From Gammaproteobacteria bacterium (GTDB lineage: Bacteria; Pseudomonadota; Gammaproteobacteria; GRL18), in contig JADGEM010000002.1 of NCBI GenBank assembly GCA_016744375.1, forward strand, positions 62,001-126,000: a DNA stretch of 64,000 bases, written 5' to 3'. Numbering within the stretch: position 1 is the first letter of the stretch; each line of letters opens with the position of its first letter. The translations under genes and the position numbers were made by a program. This document shows, piece after piece, positions 54,679 to 63,715 of this stretch. The notes beneath the pieces were generated by a model. That model was not told the origin of the DNA. It searched no databases and saw nothing but the letters and a program-made list of their open reading frames with translations.

Positions 54679-55869
54679 TTATCTAATGCTTTCGTAGTAA
54701 TCCATTAAAATTTGAGCTACTTCAGGGCGAGAGAACTCTTTAGGTGGTGCAATACCATTACCTAGCATTTCACGCACTTTAGTGCCAGAAAGAAGTACAA
54801 AGTCTTCCTTTGTGTGATCTGGTGCTTCACACATCATAACAACTTTGTCTAGTTTCTTGGAGTAAGCAGTGTGATCCGCTTTAAATATTTCAATATCTAA
54901 TGCACCTTCAGGGACATCATTATCGAAAATTGTTTGGGCATCAAATGCTCCATAGTGATCACCAACACCTGCATGGTCACGACCAATGATGAAATGAGTA
55001 GCCCCCATGTTTTGACGGAAGACAGCATGTAATACACCTTCTCTTGGGCCGGCATAAAGCATGTCAAATCCATAACCAGTGACCATAGCACTGTTTTTAG
55101 GGAAATACAGCTCAACCATCTTACGAATTGCCGCATCACGTACTGGTGCAGGGATATCGCCTGGCTTCAATTTGCCAAGCAACATATGAATAACCAGACC
55201 ATCACAGTTTAAGCGTTCCATTGCCATATGGCAAAGTTCTTCGTGGGCAAGATGCATAGGATTACGAGTTTGAAATGCAACAATTTTGTCCCAGCCACGC
55301 TCTGCAATTTCGTTACGAATTTCAACAGCAGTGCGGAAAGTATCGGGGAATTCACTTTGGAAATATGAGAAGTTAAGCACTTGAATCGAACCAGATAAAC
55401 AGATTTTACCCTGTTCAACAAAGGCATCAACACCAGGGTGAGCTTCATCAGGGCTGGGTGCATATACTTTTTGAGAAATCAGAGCAATTTCTTCATCAGT
55501 AAACTCTTCTACTGATTCAACATCCATAACTGCCAGAATTGGGTGACCATCAACATTAGGATCTTTAAGTGCAATACGGTCACCTGCTTTAATACTACCA
55601 GCATCCTGCAGTAAATTTAAAACTGGAGTTGGCCAAAAAAGACCTGAAGTTGTTTTCATGTCATTGGCAACAGAAAGGGCATCAGCTTTGTTCATATAAC
55701 CAGTCAGCGGGTTAAAGTAACCACCGCCTAACATAACCGCATTTGCAGCAGTTGCAGAGCTGACTAGAACAGAAGCTAGACCTTCAGCTTCTTTATGCAA
55801 TGCTTCATTCTTTGCTGAATCATAAACAAAAAGAGGATTTAATTCATCCGACCCATGAGGTTTAATCAT
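54679..55869 (-). CDS. sat: Sulfate adenylyltransferase (homotetrameric ATP sulfurylase)
   Basis: Sat interconverts ATP and sulfate with APS and pyrophosphate. The 396-residue protein has the ATP-sulfurylase pattern: FQTRNPMHLAHEELCHMAME (about residues 200-219, with the QTRNP and HxxH motifs), GRDHAGVGDHYGAFDAQ (about 295-311) and LLSGTKVREML near the C terminus. It is the single-chain type used in sulfur oxidation (run in the ATP-forming direction) or in sulfate reduction, not the CysDN type. The frame opens upstream at 55920, but ATG 55869 has ggaga eight bases before it. Its direction of use depends on other genes not seen here; aprAB and dsr genes are outside the window. Confidence 0.95.
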   Translation of the reverse strand: MIKPHGSDELNPLFVYDSAKNEALHKEAEGLASVLVSSATAANAVMLGGGYFNPLTGYMNKADALSVANDMKTTSGLFWPTPVLNLLQDAGSIKAGDRIALKDPNVDGHPILAVMDVESVEEFTDEEIALISQKVYAPSPDEAHPGVDAFVEQGKICLSGSIQVLNFSYFQSEFPDTFRTAVEIRNEIAERGWDKIVAFQTRNPMHLAHEELCHMAMERLNCDGLVIHMLLGKLKPGDIPAPVRDAAIRKMVELYFPKNSAMVTGYGFDMLYAGPREGVLHAVFRQNMGATHFIIGRDHAGVGDHYGAFDAQTIFDNDVPEGALDIEIFKADHTAYSKKLDKVVMMCEAPDHTKEDFVLLSGTKVREMLGNGIAPPKEFSRPEVAQILMDYYESIR

Positions 55870-56270
55870 GTAATATCTCCAAATATTGAAATAACGCATC
55901 GGCTCATCCAATGCGACCAAAAAGTTTTCAAACCGTAAAAGAATATCTTATTTTTAACTTAAAAAGAAATGATCCTTATCAAATTATTAATCATTATTTG
56001 ATATAAATTAATCACCTGGCGTTAATATAGATAAAGTTTACAGTAAATTTGTGTTATGAATTCTATCAGAAAACACTGTTAATATGGGAAAAAAATGAGT
56101 TTAAACACTATTTATATTCAAAAGTGGCTTAATCATAGAAATGCATTTTTTTTCACCGTGTGAAGGCTGGTGAGTCCGTAGTATTTTTAGGTGCTTGGCT
56201 ATTAATGATATTGCTTTTTTACATTTTTAAACTAATATTATGTCTATTAGTCTTTTCATGGTCATTTGTT
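55870..56270. other. AT-rich divergent region between sat and the binding-protein gene
   Basis: About 400 bases with no clear gene. The frame of the binding protein can be read upstream to GTG 56160, but that adds a second hydrophobic segment before the lipoprotein signal, so coding there is doubtful. The region should contain promoters for sat (minus strand) and the binding-protein operon (plus strand); I could not place either with confidence. Confidence 0.45.
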
Positions 56271-57092
56271 ATGCTCAAGCTTCTTACTGCCTCTGCATCA
56301 TCACTTTTGTCTTTTCTTTTTCTTATTACTTTTTCTATTTTATTGACTCTTTCAGCCTGTGATAATAAATCAAAAACTGATCTTTCTAAGTCTGAGCTAC
56401 TTATTTACTGTGGAATAACAATGGTTTATCCAATTAGAGAGATTGCGGACTCTTTTGAGGAACAACACAATGTCAAAATAATTATCAGCCAGGGCGGCTC
56501 TGAAGAACTTTACCAAAATTTAAAAACCAGCAAGAAGGGAGATTTATACCTTCCTGGTTCAGACTCATATAGAACACGCCATATGGTTGATGGTCTGCTG
56601 GGTCATGATGTTGAACTTGGTTTCAATCAGGCCGCTATGATGGTTGCTAAAAATAATCCAAAAAATGTGAAATCTAATTTAAATGAGCTATTAAGAAGTG
56701 ATTTATATGTTGTTATCGCAAGTCCTGAACTCGGTAGTATTGGTCTTGAGACGGAGAAGATACTTAGAAATAAAGGGATATATGATAATGTACTTAAAAA
56801 TACTGCTTTTCAAAGCGTTGATTCCAGAACACTGAATCGAGCTTTAAAAACAGGAGATGCAGATGTTATTATAAACTGGAAAGCCACAGCGTATTTTAAA
56901 AATAATATTGATTTCATTGATGCCATTTCAATAGATCCTGAACGAGCTAAGCTCAAGCGCTTGACACTCAATTTTCTTAAATTTTCACAACACCCTCAGC
57001 TTGCCGATAAATTTATGACATATGCTCACTCACCCTATGGTTTGTCCATATTTAAAAAGTACGGATTTATCTCACCAAATGATATAAATTAG
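56271..57092 (+). CDS. Periplasmic binding lipoprotein, ModA-like (class II PBP)
   Basis: A 273-residue lipoprotein. The signal peptide (LLTASASSLLSFLFLITFSILLTLSAC) has the lipobox LSAC. The mature part reads like molybdate/tungstate-type binding proteins: LLIYCGITMVYPIREIADSFEEQHNVKIIISQGGSEELYQNL, and GDADVIINWKATAYF near the end. An upstream GTG (56160) is possible but less likely. No ABC permease or ATPase is next to it. Instead a hybrid histidine kinase starts eight bases later, so it is probably a receptor for that kinase and not a transport component. The ligand is unknown; an oxyanion is a guess. Confidence 0.85.
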   Translation: MLKLLTASASSLLSFLFLITFSILLTLSACDNKSKTDLSKSELLIYCGITMVYPIREIADSFEEQHNVKIIISQGGSEELYQNLKTSKKGDLYLPGSDSYRTRHMVDGLLGHDVELGFNQAAMMVAKNNPKNVKSNLNELLRSDLYVVIASPELGSIGLETEKILRNKGIYDNVLKNTAFQSVDSRTLNRALKTGDADVIINWKATAYFKNNIDFIDAISIDPERAKLKRLTLNFLKFSQHPQLADKFMTYAHSPYGLSIFKKYGFISPNDIN

Positions 57093-57100
57093 GCCCTGTA

Positions 57101-60100
57101 TTGAAACCTATTTCACTTCCAAATTCTTTTTTATCCGGTTCAACCTTAAAAGGGATCTCATCGAGTCGTATTTATTTACAGTTAGCTATTTACTTGTTTG
57201 GATTTATTTTACTAATCAGCCTACAGCTTGGTTTTTCACATTTAACAAAAGAGTTAAAAAAGAGTATAGAAAATGAATATGCCCGTTTGAAGATAGGGGA
57301 TGTCATAATTACTGATATTCGTTTTATTGAAACTAATATTTATAAAATGGTTACCAGCCAGGGCATAAGCAGACAGCAACTTATTAGAAAAAAACTTAAT
57401 AAAAAAATCCTTGATATTAATAATGCTTTAAATGTGTTGTCTGAGGGCGGTCAGGTTATTAGAGTAAAGAATCTTAATATAATTGATCAGCAAGAACTAA
57501 AACAAATCATAAATTTCAGTCCCAAAAATCAGGAAAAAAAATATATTCTTGAGATAATTGAATTGCTTCCCAGAATTAAACAAGTCAAAGATATAATGGA
57601 TAAAATGTTTGTCCTGATAGCCCAAAGGGATCGCTTTATTTTCAGTGATGATAAAGATCAGTATCGTCAACTTTCAAATCAAATTAAACAAACACTGCAA
57701 TCAGTGTCACCCATGATTAATCGAATGATTGAAAATGCAAATCGTCTTTTTTTTGAAGGACAAAAAAGATTAAAGCTCATTGAACAGTCAATTATTGAAC
57801 GTGAAAATTTTTATACAATTTTACAGCTGTCTTTATCTCTTCTTGTTATTTTTATAACGATTATATTGGGGTATATTATTCTTCGACAAGTGCAAAATTC
57901 TAATCATGACTTAAATATACTTGCTGAGGAGTTAAACTTTCAAATCTTTGCACTGAACCAACATGCAATTGTCAGCAGCACTGATGTTGATGGAACTATC
58001 AATTATGTCAATGAACGATTTTGTGAAATTAGTGGTTATACAAAAGAAGAACTTATTGGCGAAAATCATCGCATAGTGAAATCAAGTGAGCATCCAGAAG
58101 CTTTTTTTATAGAGATGTGGAAAACCATAAGTTCTGGCAATGTCTGGCAGGGAGAGATAAAAAATCTAAAAAAAACGGGAGATATTTATTGGGTCTCAGC
58201 TTCAATTGTCCCTTTTTTAGATGAAAACGGCAGACCATTTAAATACATAGCCATCAGGACTGATATTTCTAAGCGTAAAGCAATGGAAGAGCAAATTAAA
58301 AAAAGTCATCGATTTTTACAGGGACTGACTGATGCAATGGGTGAGGGCGTTTATGCATTAGATAATAATGGTGACTGCATTTTTATTAATCCAGAAACTG
58401 AAATTCTGACGGGCTGGAAGAAAGAAGAATTAATTGGTAATAATATTCACAATATTATTCATTTTCAGACAAATGATGGCCAGCACGTTTCGTCAAAAGA
58501 TTGCCCAACCTATAAAAGTATCAAACAAGGAAAAAATTATTATTCTGATGATGAGTACTTCACCAATAAAAAGGGTGAACTTTTTCCGGTTTCCATAAAA
58601 TCAGTTCCCTTATATGAAGAGAAAAAAGTGATTGGCTCTGTCGCTATCTTTCATGATATATCCGATCGTAAGAAAAATGAGAAAGACTTATTTGATGCCA
58701 AAACCAAAGCAGAGCAGGCGAATAGGGAAAAAAGTAATTTTCTTGCCAATATGAGTCATGAAATACGAACACCAATGAATGCCATTATTGGTATGTCTTA
58801 TCTGGCCTTACAGACTAATTTAAACTCTGAGCAACAAAACTACATCAACAAGGTTCACTATTCGGCAGAATCGCTCTTACGCATTATTAACGATATACTC
58901 GATTTTTCTAAGATGGAAGCTGGAAAAATGGAAATAGAAGAAATTAACTTTCAACTTTCATCTGTTTTAGAAAACATTGAAATTATATTGGAACAAAAGG
59001 TTAATAAAACGCCACTCAAGTTAATTTTTGAAACTCATTCTAACATTCCAGACAATTTAATTGGTGATCCATTAAGACTGACACAAATATTAATTAACTT
59101 AAGTAATAATGCGATTAAATTTACAGAACATGGAAGTATTATTATAAGAACTGAGCTTGAGAAAATAAATGATCCTCAATCTGCAATGATTCATTTTTCT
59201 GTAATTGATACGGGTATTGGTATCAATGAACAACAGCAAAAAAAATTATTCAAATCATTCTCTCAGGCAGATTCTTCCACGACAAGAAAATATGGAGGTA
59301 CAGGTTTAGGACTTTCAATCTCAAAAAATCTGGCCCAACTTTTAGGTGGAAATATCTCTGTTGACAGTATACCCGATGAGGGGAGTACTTTTCACTTATT
59401 TGTTCCATTTAGACAGTCAAGTGATAAGTCGGATAAAAACTCAAATGATATTGTAGAACAGTATGAAAAGAGTATTAGACAATTAAAAGGTTCCAGGATT
59501 CTACTTGTTGAAGATAATTTGTTGAATCAGGAACTGGCTACCGATCTACTCAAAAAGAATCAAATAAATGTCACCATTGCCAATAATGGCCTGGAAGCCA
59601 TAGAACTTCTGGAAACGAATAAATTTGATGCGGTATTAATGGATATACAGATGCCTGTTTTAGATGGTTATGAAGCAACTAGAATAATTCGAAAAAAAAT
59701 AAAATATAAAACATTACCTATTCTTGCTATGACGGCAAGTACCATGTCTGGTGATGATAAAAAAGCCATTGATGCCGGCTTGGATGATCACATTTCAAAG
59801 CCCATAAACATAAAGGAAATGTTTATAACATTGAACAAGTGGATTCATGGGCGTACAAATCAATCAATTCCTTTTAATATAACAATTGGGAAGTCATCAG
59901 GTTCGACACCTTTACCCGACGAAACTATTTTTGATAGTAATCCTGCTTTACAACGTCTTGATAATGACTTAACCCTTTATAGGAAAATTCTTGAAACTTT
60001 TCTTTCAGAGCATACTACAGATGTTGATAAAATTAGCGCTGCGTTGGATGAAAACCAGTATGAAGATGCAAAACGTATGGCTCATACTCTCAAAGGAGTC

Positions 60101-60562
60101 TGCGGTAATATTGGTGCATTGCGTCTGCACCATGAGATGTTGAATGTTGAAACCTGCATTAGCCAGATTACTCAAAAAAGAACTCAGCCTTTGTGTGCTG
60201 AATCTCTTAAAAAGGCAGATAAAATGATGATACAGTCATTACAGTTAATAAAGCATTTCCTTATCGGACATAATGATAAGCCGGTACTTACTGAGGCTTT
60301 AAATAACTCTGATTGTAAAGAGATGGATTATAAAGAGATGGATTTTAAAGAGGCAGATTTCTTAAATAAATTGAAGGAACTACAGCTTTTGTTAAAGGAG
60401 TATGACTCAAAATCAGGTCACTTTTTAAATGAAATATTATCAAATGAAAATATAAGTATTTATCATGAACCAATGTTTAAACTAAAAAATCTCATTGAAC
60501 AATATGACTTCGAATCAGCAGATGTACTTATTTCTCAATTGATTGAGACCTGTGACAATTAA
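57101..60562 (+). CDS. Hybrid sensor histidine kinase (PAS-PAS-HisKA-HATPase-REC-HPt)
   Basis: An 1153-residue membrane kinase. Helix 1 (about residues 25-47) and helix 2 (about 237-260) flank a helical outer domain of about 190 residues. Two PAS domains follow (about 271-392, EELIGENHRIVKSSEHP; about 400-523, EELIGNNIHNIIHFQTNDG). The HisKA motif is FLANMSHEIRTPMN with His 553. HATPase, then REC with DAVLMDIQMPVLDGYEA, and an HPt domain with MAHTLKGVCGNIGALRLH complete a phosphorelay. A short repeat KEMDYKEMDFKEAD sits near residue 1075. TTG is the start; the ribosome-binding site is weak. It lies eight bases after the binding protein and three before the HD-GYP regulator. Confidence 0.94.
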   Translation: MKPISLPNSFLSGSTLKGISSSRIYLQLAIYLFGFILLISLQLGFSHLTKELKKSIENEYARLKIGDVIITDIRFIETNIYKMVTSQGISRQQLIRKKLNKKILDINNALNVLSEGGQVIRVKNLNIIDQQELKQIINFSPKNQEKKYILEIIELLPRIKQVKDIMDKMFVLIAQRDRFIFSDDKDQYRQLSNQIKQTLQSVSPMINRMIENANRLFFEGQKRLKLIEQSIIERENFYTILQLSLSLLVIFITIILGYIILRQVQNSNHDLNILAEELNFQIFALNQHAIVSSTDVDGTINYVNERFCEISGYTKEELIGENHRIVKSSEHPEAFFIEMWKTISSGNVWQGEIKNLKKTGDIYWVSASIVPFLDENGRPFKYIAIRTDISKRKAMEEQIKKSHRFLQGLTDAMGEGVYALDNNGDCIFINPETEILTGWKKEELIGNNIHNIIHFQTNDGQHVSSKDCPTYKSIKQGKNYYSDDEYFTNKKGELFPVSIKSVPLYEEKKVIGSVAIFHDISDRKKNEKDLFDAKTKAEQANREKSNFLANMSHEIRTPMNAIIGMSYLALQTNLNSEQQNYINKVHYSAESLLRIINDILDFSKMEAGKMEIEEINFQLSSVLENIEIILEQKVNKTPLKLIFETHSNIPDNLIGDPLRLTQILINLSNNAIKFTEHGSIIIRTELEKINDPQSAMIHFSVIDTGIGINEQQQKKLFKSFSQADSSTTRKYGGTGLGLSISKNLAQLLGGNISVDSIPDEGSTFHLFVPFRQSSDKSDKNSNDIVEQYEKSIRQLKGSRILLVEDNLLNQELATDLLKKNQINVTIANNGLEAIELLETNKFDAVLMDIQMPVLDGYEATRIIRKKIKYKTLPILAMTASTMSGDDKKAIDAGLDDHISKPINIKEMFITLNKWIHGRTNQSIPFNITIGKSSGSTPLPDETIFDSNPALQRLDNDLTLYRKILETFLSEHTTDVDKISAALDENQYEDAKRMAHTLKGVCGNIGALRLHHEMLNVETCISQITQKRTQPLCAESLKKADKMMIQSLQLIKHFLIGHNDKPVLTEALNNSDCKEMDYKEMDFKEADFLNKLKELQLLLKEYDSKSGHFLNEILSNENISIYHEPMFKLKNLIEQYDFESADVLISQLIETCDN

Positions 60563-60565
60563 ATT

Positions 60566-61603
60566 ATGAATCCAAATAGTAGACAGACAATACTAACCGT
60601 TGATGATACGCCCATGAATCTTGATATCTTGAATGGTATTCTTTCGAGTCAATATGATATTAAGTCAGCGATTAATGGTCAAATTGCACTAAAAATTGCG
60701 AAAAAAATTAAACCTGATATTATTTTACTTGATATCATGATGCCTGAAATGGATGGATATGAAGTTTGTAAATGGCTTAAATCTGACCCGGACACGGTAA
60801 ATATTCCTATTATTTTTGTTACAGCAATGCTTGCAGCTGAAGATGAACAAAAAGGTTTTGATCTAGGAGCTGTTGATTATATTACAAAACCAGTCAATCC
60901 TGCCATTGTGAAAGTTCGGGTAAAAACACATCTCGCACTGGCAAATCAGCAGAAAACCTGCCAAAAAATTATTGAACTTCAAACGAATGATTTATACGAA
61001 ACTCAAAAGTCTGCAATACATATGCTGGGTACTGCAGGTCACTATAATGACACAGATACTGGCAGTCATATCTGGCGTATGGCTGATTATAGTGCGGCGT
61101 TAGCACGAGCAAATAATTGGACGGTTAAGGACGTTAAGGCTTTAACGCTTGCAGCAACCATGCATGATACTGGAAAAATAGGAATACCGGATGAAATTTT
61201 AAAAGCACCCAGGAAATTAACGGATGAGGAATGGGTTATTATGAAAACACATACAAGCATCGGTTATAATATTCTTAACAAAAGCCCTTTAGAACTTTTT
61301 CAAATGGCTGCAGAAATTTCCCTGGCTCATCATGAAAAATGGGATGGAAATGGTTATCCTAATGGTTTATCGGGTGAAGATATTCCAGAAAGTGCAAGAA
61401 TTGTCGCCATAGCAGATGTTTTTGATGCACTGACTATGAAGCGTCCTTATAAAGAAGCATGGTCAATTGAAAAAGCATTCTCAGTTATCCTGGATGGGAG
61501 TGGAAATCATTTTGATCCGAAACTCATTCAACTCTTTTTTGGCATTAAAGATGAAATAATAGCAATCAAAGAAGGCTGGAAGAAAAGTGAGGATGACTTT
61601 TGA
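60566..61603 (+). CDS. HD-GYP domain response regulator (c-di-GMP phosphodiesterase)
   Basis: A 345-residue regulator with a receiver domain (about residues 9-122; IILLDIMMPEMDGYEVC carries the phosphorylated Asp, and VDYITKPVNPAIV the Lys) and an HD-GYP domain (about 150-335). Metal and signature residues are complete: HDTGKIGIPDEILKAP, KTHTSIGYNIL, and HHEKWDGNGYPNGLSGEDIP. It should break down c-di-GMP under control of the hybrid kinase three bases upstream. GGDEF-type synthesis is at 25985-27298. Confidence 0.95.
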   Translation: MNPNSRQTILTVDDTPMNLDILNGILSSQYDIKSAINGQIALKIAKKIKPDIILLDIMMPEMDGYEVCKWLKSDPDTVNIPIIFVTAMLAAEDEQKGFDLGAVDYITKPVNPAIVKVRVKTHLALANQQKTCQKIIELQTNDLYETQKSAIHMLGTAGHYNDTDTGSHIWRMADYSAALARANNWTVKDVKALTLAATMHDTGKIGIPDEILKAPRKLTDEEWVIMKTHTSIGYNILNKSPLELFQMAAEISLAHHEKWDGNGYPNGLSGEDIPESARIVAIADVFDALTMKRPYKEAWSIEKAFSVILDGSGNHFDPKLIQLFFGIKDEIIAIKEGWKKSEDDF

Positions 61604-61692
61604 CGAGTAGCCTTAGTGCACTGCTTGATTTGAATCCAGAACTTGTATAATACACTGTTGTTGTATATAGAAGTTGTTCAGGAATGTATGAA

Positions 61693-62844
61693 TCAAAAAG
61701 GCAAAAAGATTTCCTCGGCTTTTTCCATGGTATTGATGGCAACTTCAAGGTCAATCTGATCGGGGTTATCCGTTGACTGTTCATCCAGTTTACTGAAAAT
61801 TTCATCCTGCTCCCATATTTGATGATTTCCCTTTTCATCCTGAACATAAGCAGCCCAAGGTATGAATTTTGTTAATGGAAAAATCTGTCCCTTGTTGGGG
61901 GAGATATCAATATTTAGTCCAGAAATAAAAAATATTTTTTTATTCTGATAATCGGGTTCCTGAATAATGGTTCTAAAGGTTCGATCAAACTCAATTTGAG
62001 TTGTCGCCTGAGCTGCTGCTAATGCTGGCCATTTTGAGGTAACGATGTAAGGTAATACATTAATCAAGTTTTTTTCTAAGTGATCTCGACCTTCACTGTC
62101 CATACTGATGACGCGTTTAAAAAAGAATAAGTCAGGTCGTAGATTTTGACCAATGGCTACCATTTGATTATTATCAATTTTATCTATTTCTATATCTATA
62201 TTGTTGAGAAAATCTTGTGATATTGAAAATATTTTTGATGTACTTTTTGACCGCTCAGGCATAATTTTTCCTTGAGCATCCACACTGACCATTTTATCAA
62301 AATTAATCACCAAACCTTCATCCCGGCTATTATCCAGCAAAAGACTATCAATAATTAATTTAATTTTATTATCAATTTTTGTAATAAAAATATTCTGGCT
62401 GGCAAATTTATATTCGTTTATGTACCATTCCAAGGCGCCTGAAATTTTTCCACAATTTGAGGTTTCACAAACAGGTTCTGTCTGCAATCTGCGATAAACA
62501 CCAAAAGATTCTCTATCAGAGTCATAACCGACATGGCTGGCCTGTATAATGATCAGGTCTTTGCCATGATGAGCGTGAGGAGCATGCCTATCAGTAGCAA
62601 CAATACCACCCACTCGTCCATGATTAAATGGAAATATACCAAAGTGCTTGGCAATTAAAATAATTGGATAGCCCTGGCTTTCATCAGAGCAAAATGCTCT
62701 GGAAGGCATCATTTTCCCAGGTTTAAAGCCCGATGACTTTACAAGATTGTAAAACTTAGGCATAAATCGGCTATACCGCATTGACATTTCAGCCATATGA
62801 AATTTACCCAGAAGGCTGGATAAAGAACTATTTTTACTGTACAT
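61693..62844 (-). CDS. LCIB-like protein (putative beta-type carbonic anhydrase fold)
   Basis: A 383-residue soluble protein with a pattern I match to the algal 'limiting CO2-inducible protein B' (LCIB_C_CA) family. The N-terminal third holds FCSDES (Cys52, Asp54), HFGIFPFNHGRVGGI (about residues 67-81), HAPHAHHGKDLIIIQASHVGYD (about 87-108, with His104) and VCETSNCGKISGALEW (Cys126, Cys131). Cys-x-Asp, then His and Cys, match the zinc and catalytic pattern of beta-class carbonic anhydrases. The C-terminal ~230 residues (about 150-383) have no match I recognise. It is 23 bases downstream of trhA on the same strand, with aggtc eight bases before the ATG. Activity is not proven. Confidence 0.6.
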   Translation of the reverse strand: MYSKNSSLSSLLGKFHMAEMSMRYSRFMPKFYNLVKSSGFKPGKMMPSRAFCSDESQGYPIILIAKHFGIFPFNHGRVGGIVATDRHAPHAHHGKDLIIIQASHVGYDSDRESFGVYRRLQTEPVCETSNCGKISGALEWYINEYKFASQNIFITKIDNKIKLIIDSLLLDNSRDEGLVINFDKMVSVDAQGKIMPERSKSTSKIFSISQDFLNNIDIEIDKIDNNQMVAIGQNLRPDLFFFKRVISMDSEGRDHLEKNLINVLPYIVTSKWPALAAAQATTQIEFDRTFRTIIQEPDYQNKKIFFISGLNIDISPNKGQIFPLTKFIPWAAYVQDEKGNHQIWEQDEIFSKLDEQSTDNPDQIDLEVAINTMEKAEEIFLPF

Positions 62845-62867
62845 AAATTGACCTGTTTATCTAAACT

Positions 62868-63494
62868 TTATCTGACATAAATAATAATAGAAATAAAATG
62901 ACTGACTGATCCCAGCAAAACAAAAAGGTGCCATATCCCATGAGCATGGCGAAGCTTATTCATATTATCCAGTATATAAAATAAAATGCCAATGGTGTAG
63001 GTAATTCCACCGGCAACAAGCCAGAACACTCCTGCAATAGGTATCGCTTCTTTAAGGTTACTCCATTCAAAAGTACAGACCCAGCCCATCATTAAATAGA
63101 TAATAATTTGAAGTACTTCAATTCTCTTTTTAATCATTAATTCTAGCAAAATACCAAATACCGCCAGTCCCCAGACAAAACTCAGCATAAGTGGGCCGTT
63201 GCCATCTCTTAAGGATACAAGCATATAGGGTGTATAAGTACCGGCAATCAGCAGATATATTGAGACATGATCAAGTTGTTGAAATATTCTTTTTAGTTTT
63301 GGGGGATGAAAACTATGATATAGGGTCGACATTGTATAAAGTATGACCAACATCAGTCCAAATATAATAAAACTAAAAAGTAAGATAGGGTCGTTTTGCT
63401 GTAGCCCAATGGTGAGTAACGAACCAAGAGCAATCAGTGCCAGAGCGGCACCGACCAAGTGTGTGATGCTGTTAAATTTTTCTCCAGAATACAT
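62868..63494 (-). CDS. trhA: Hemolysin III family membrane protein TrhA
   Basis: A 208-residue, seven-helix protein of the hemolysin III/PAQR family. It begins NSITHLVGAALALIALG (His about residue 12), has STLYHSF (about 59-65, with metal-type Ser/His) and ends with HAHGIWHLFVLLGSVSHF (about 183-200, the three conserved histidines). Bacterial members have been linked to lipid-membrane homeostasis and, in some reports, metal-dependent hydrolysis. It leads the minus-strand unit with the LCIB-like gene. The ATG is preceded by aggaag eight bases upstream. Confidence 0.9.
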   Translation of the reverse strand: MYSGEKFNSITHLVGAALALIALGSLLTIGLQQNDPILLFSFIIFGLMLVILYTMSTLYHSFHPPKLKRIFQQLDHVSIYLLIAGTYTPYMLVSLRDGNGPLMLSFVWGLAVFGILLELMIKKRIEVLQIIIYLMMGWVCTFEWSNLKEAIPIAGVFWLVAGGITYTIGILFYILDNMNKLRHAHGIWHLFVLLGSVSHFISIIIYVR

Positions 63495-63582
63495 TATTAC
63501 TCTTCCTAACTTTGAATTCAGTTTGCAAATGAGTTTACCCTAAATTCAGGCGCAATGATAAAAGTAGATTGTATAATTATTA

Positions 63583-63610
63583 TTGAATAAATTATAAGGC
63601 ATTCTATAAT
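63583..63610 (+). promoter_or_regulatory. Predicted promoter for the SLC13-type permease
   Basis: TTGAAT (63583-63588) and a perfect TATAAT (63605-63610) are separated by 16 bp, about 105 bases before the permease ATG. The region is shared with trhA, which is divergent. Confidence 0.5.
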
Positions 63611-63715
63611 GCAAAATGCAAATAAATTGACATGTGTTCATCTGGATTACGCGCACGTTATCTTTTAATCTGTCACTGTGGCTGACATTGAATACTTTTA
63701 TTAAGGAAAATCTTT

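Noticed and set aside
56160-56270. N-terminal extension of the binding-protein lipoprotein from GTG 56160
   Set aside because: It would place two hydrophobic segments before the lipobox, with no supporting ribosome-binding site; ATG 56271 gives a normal lipoprotein signal.
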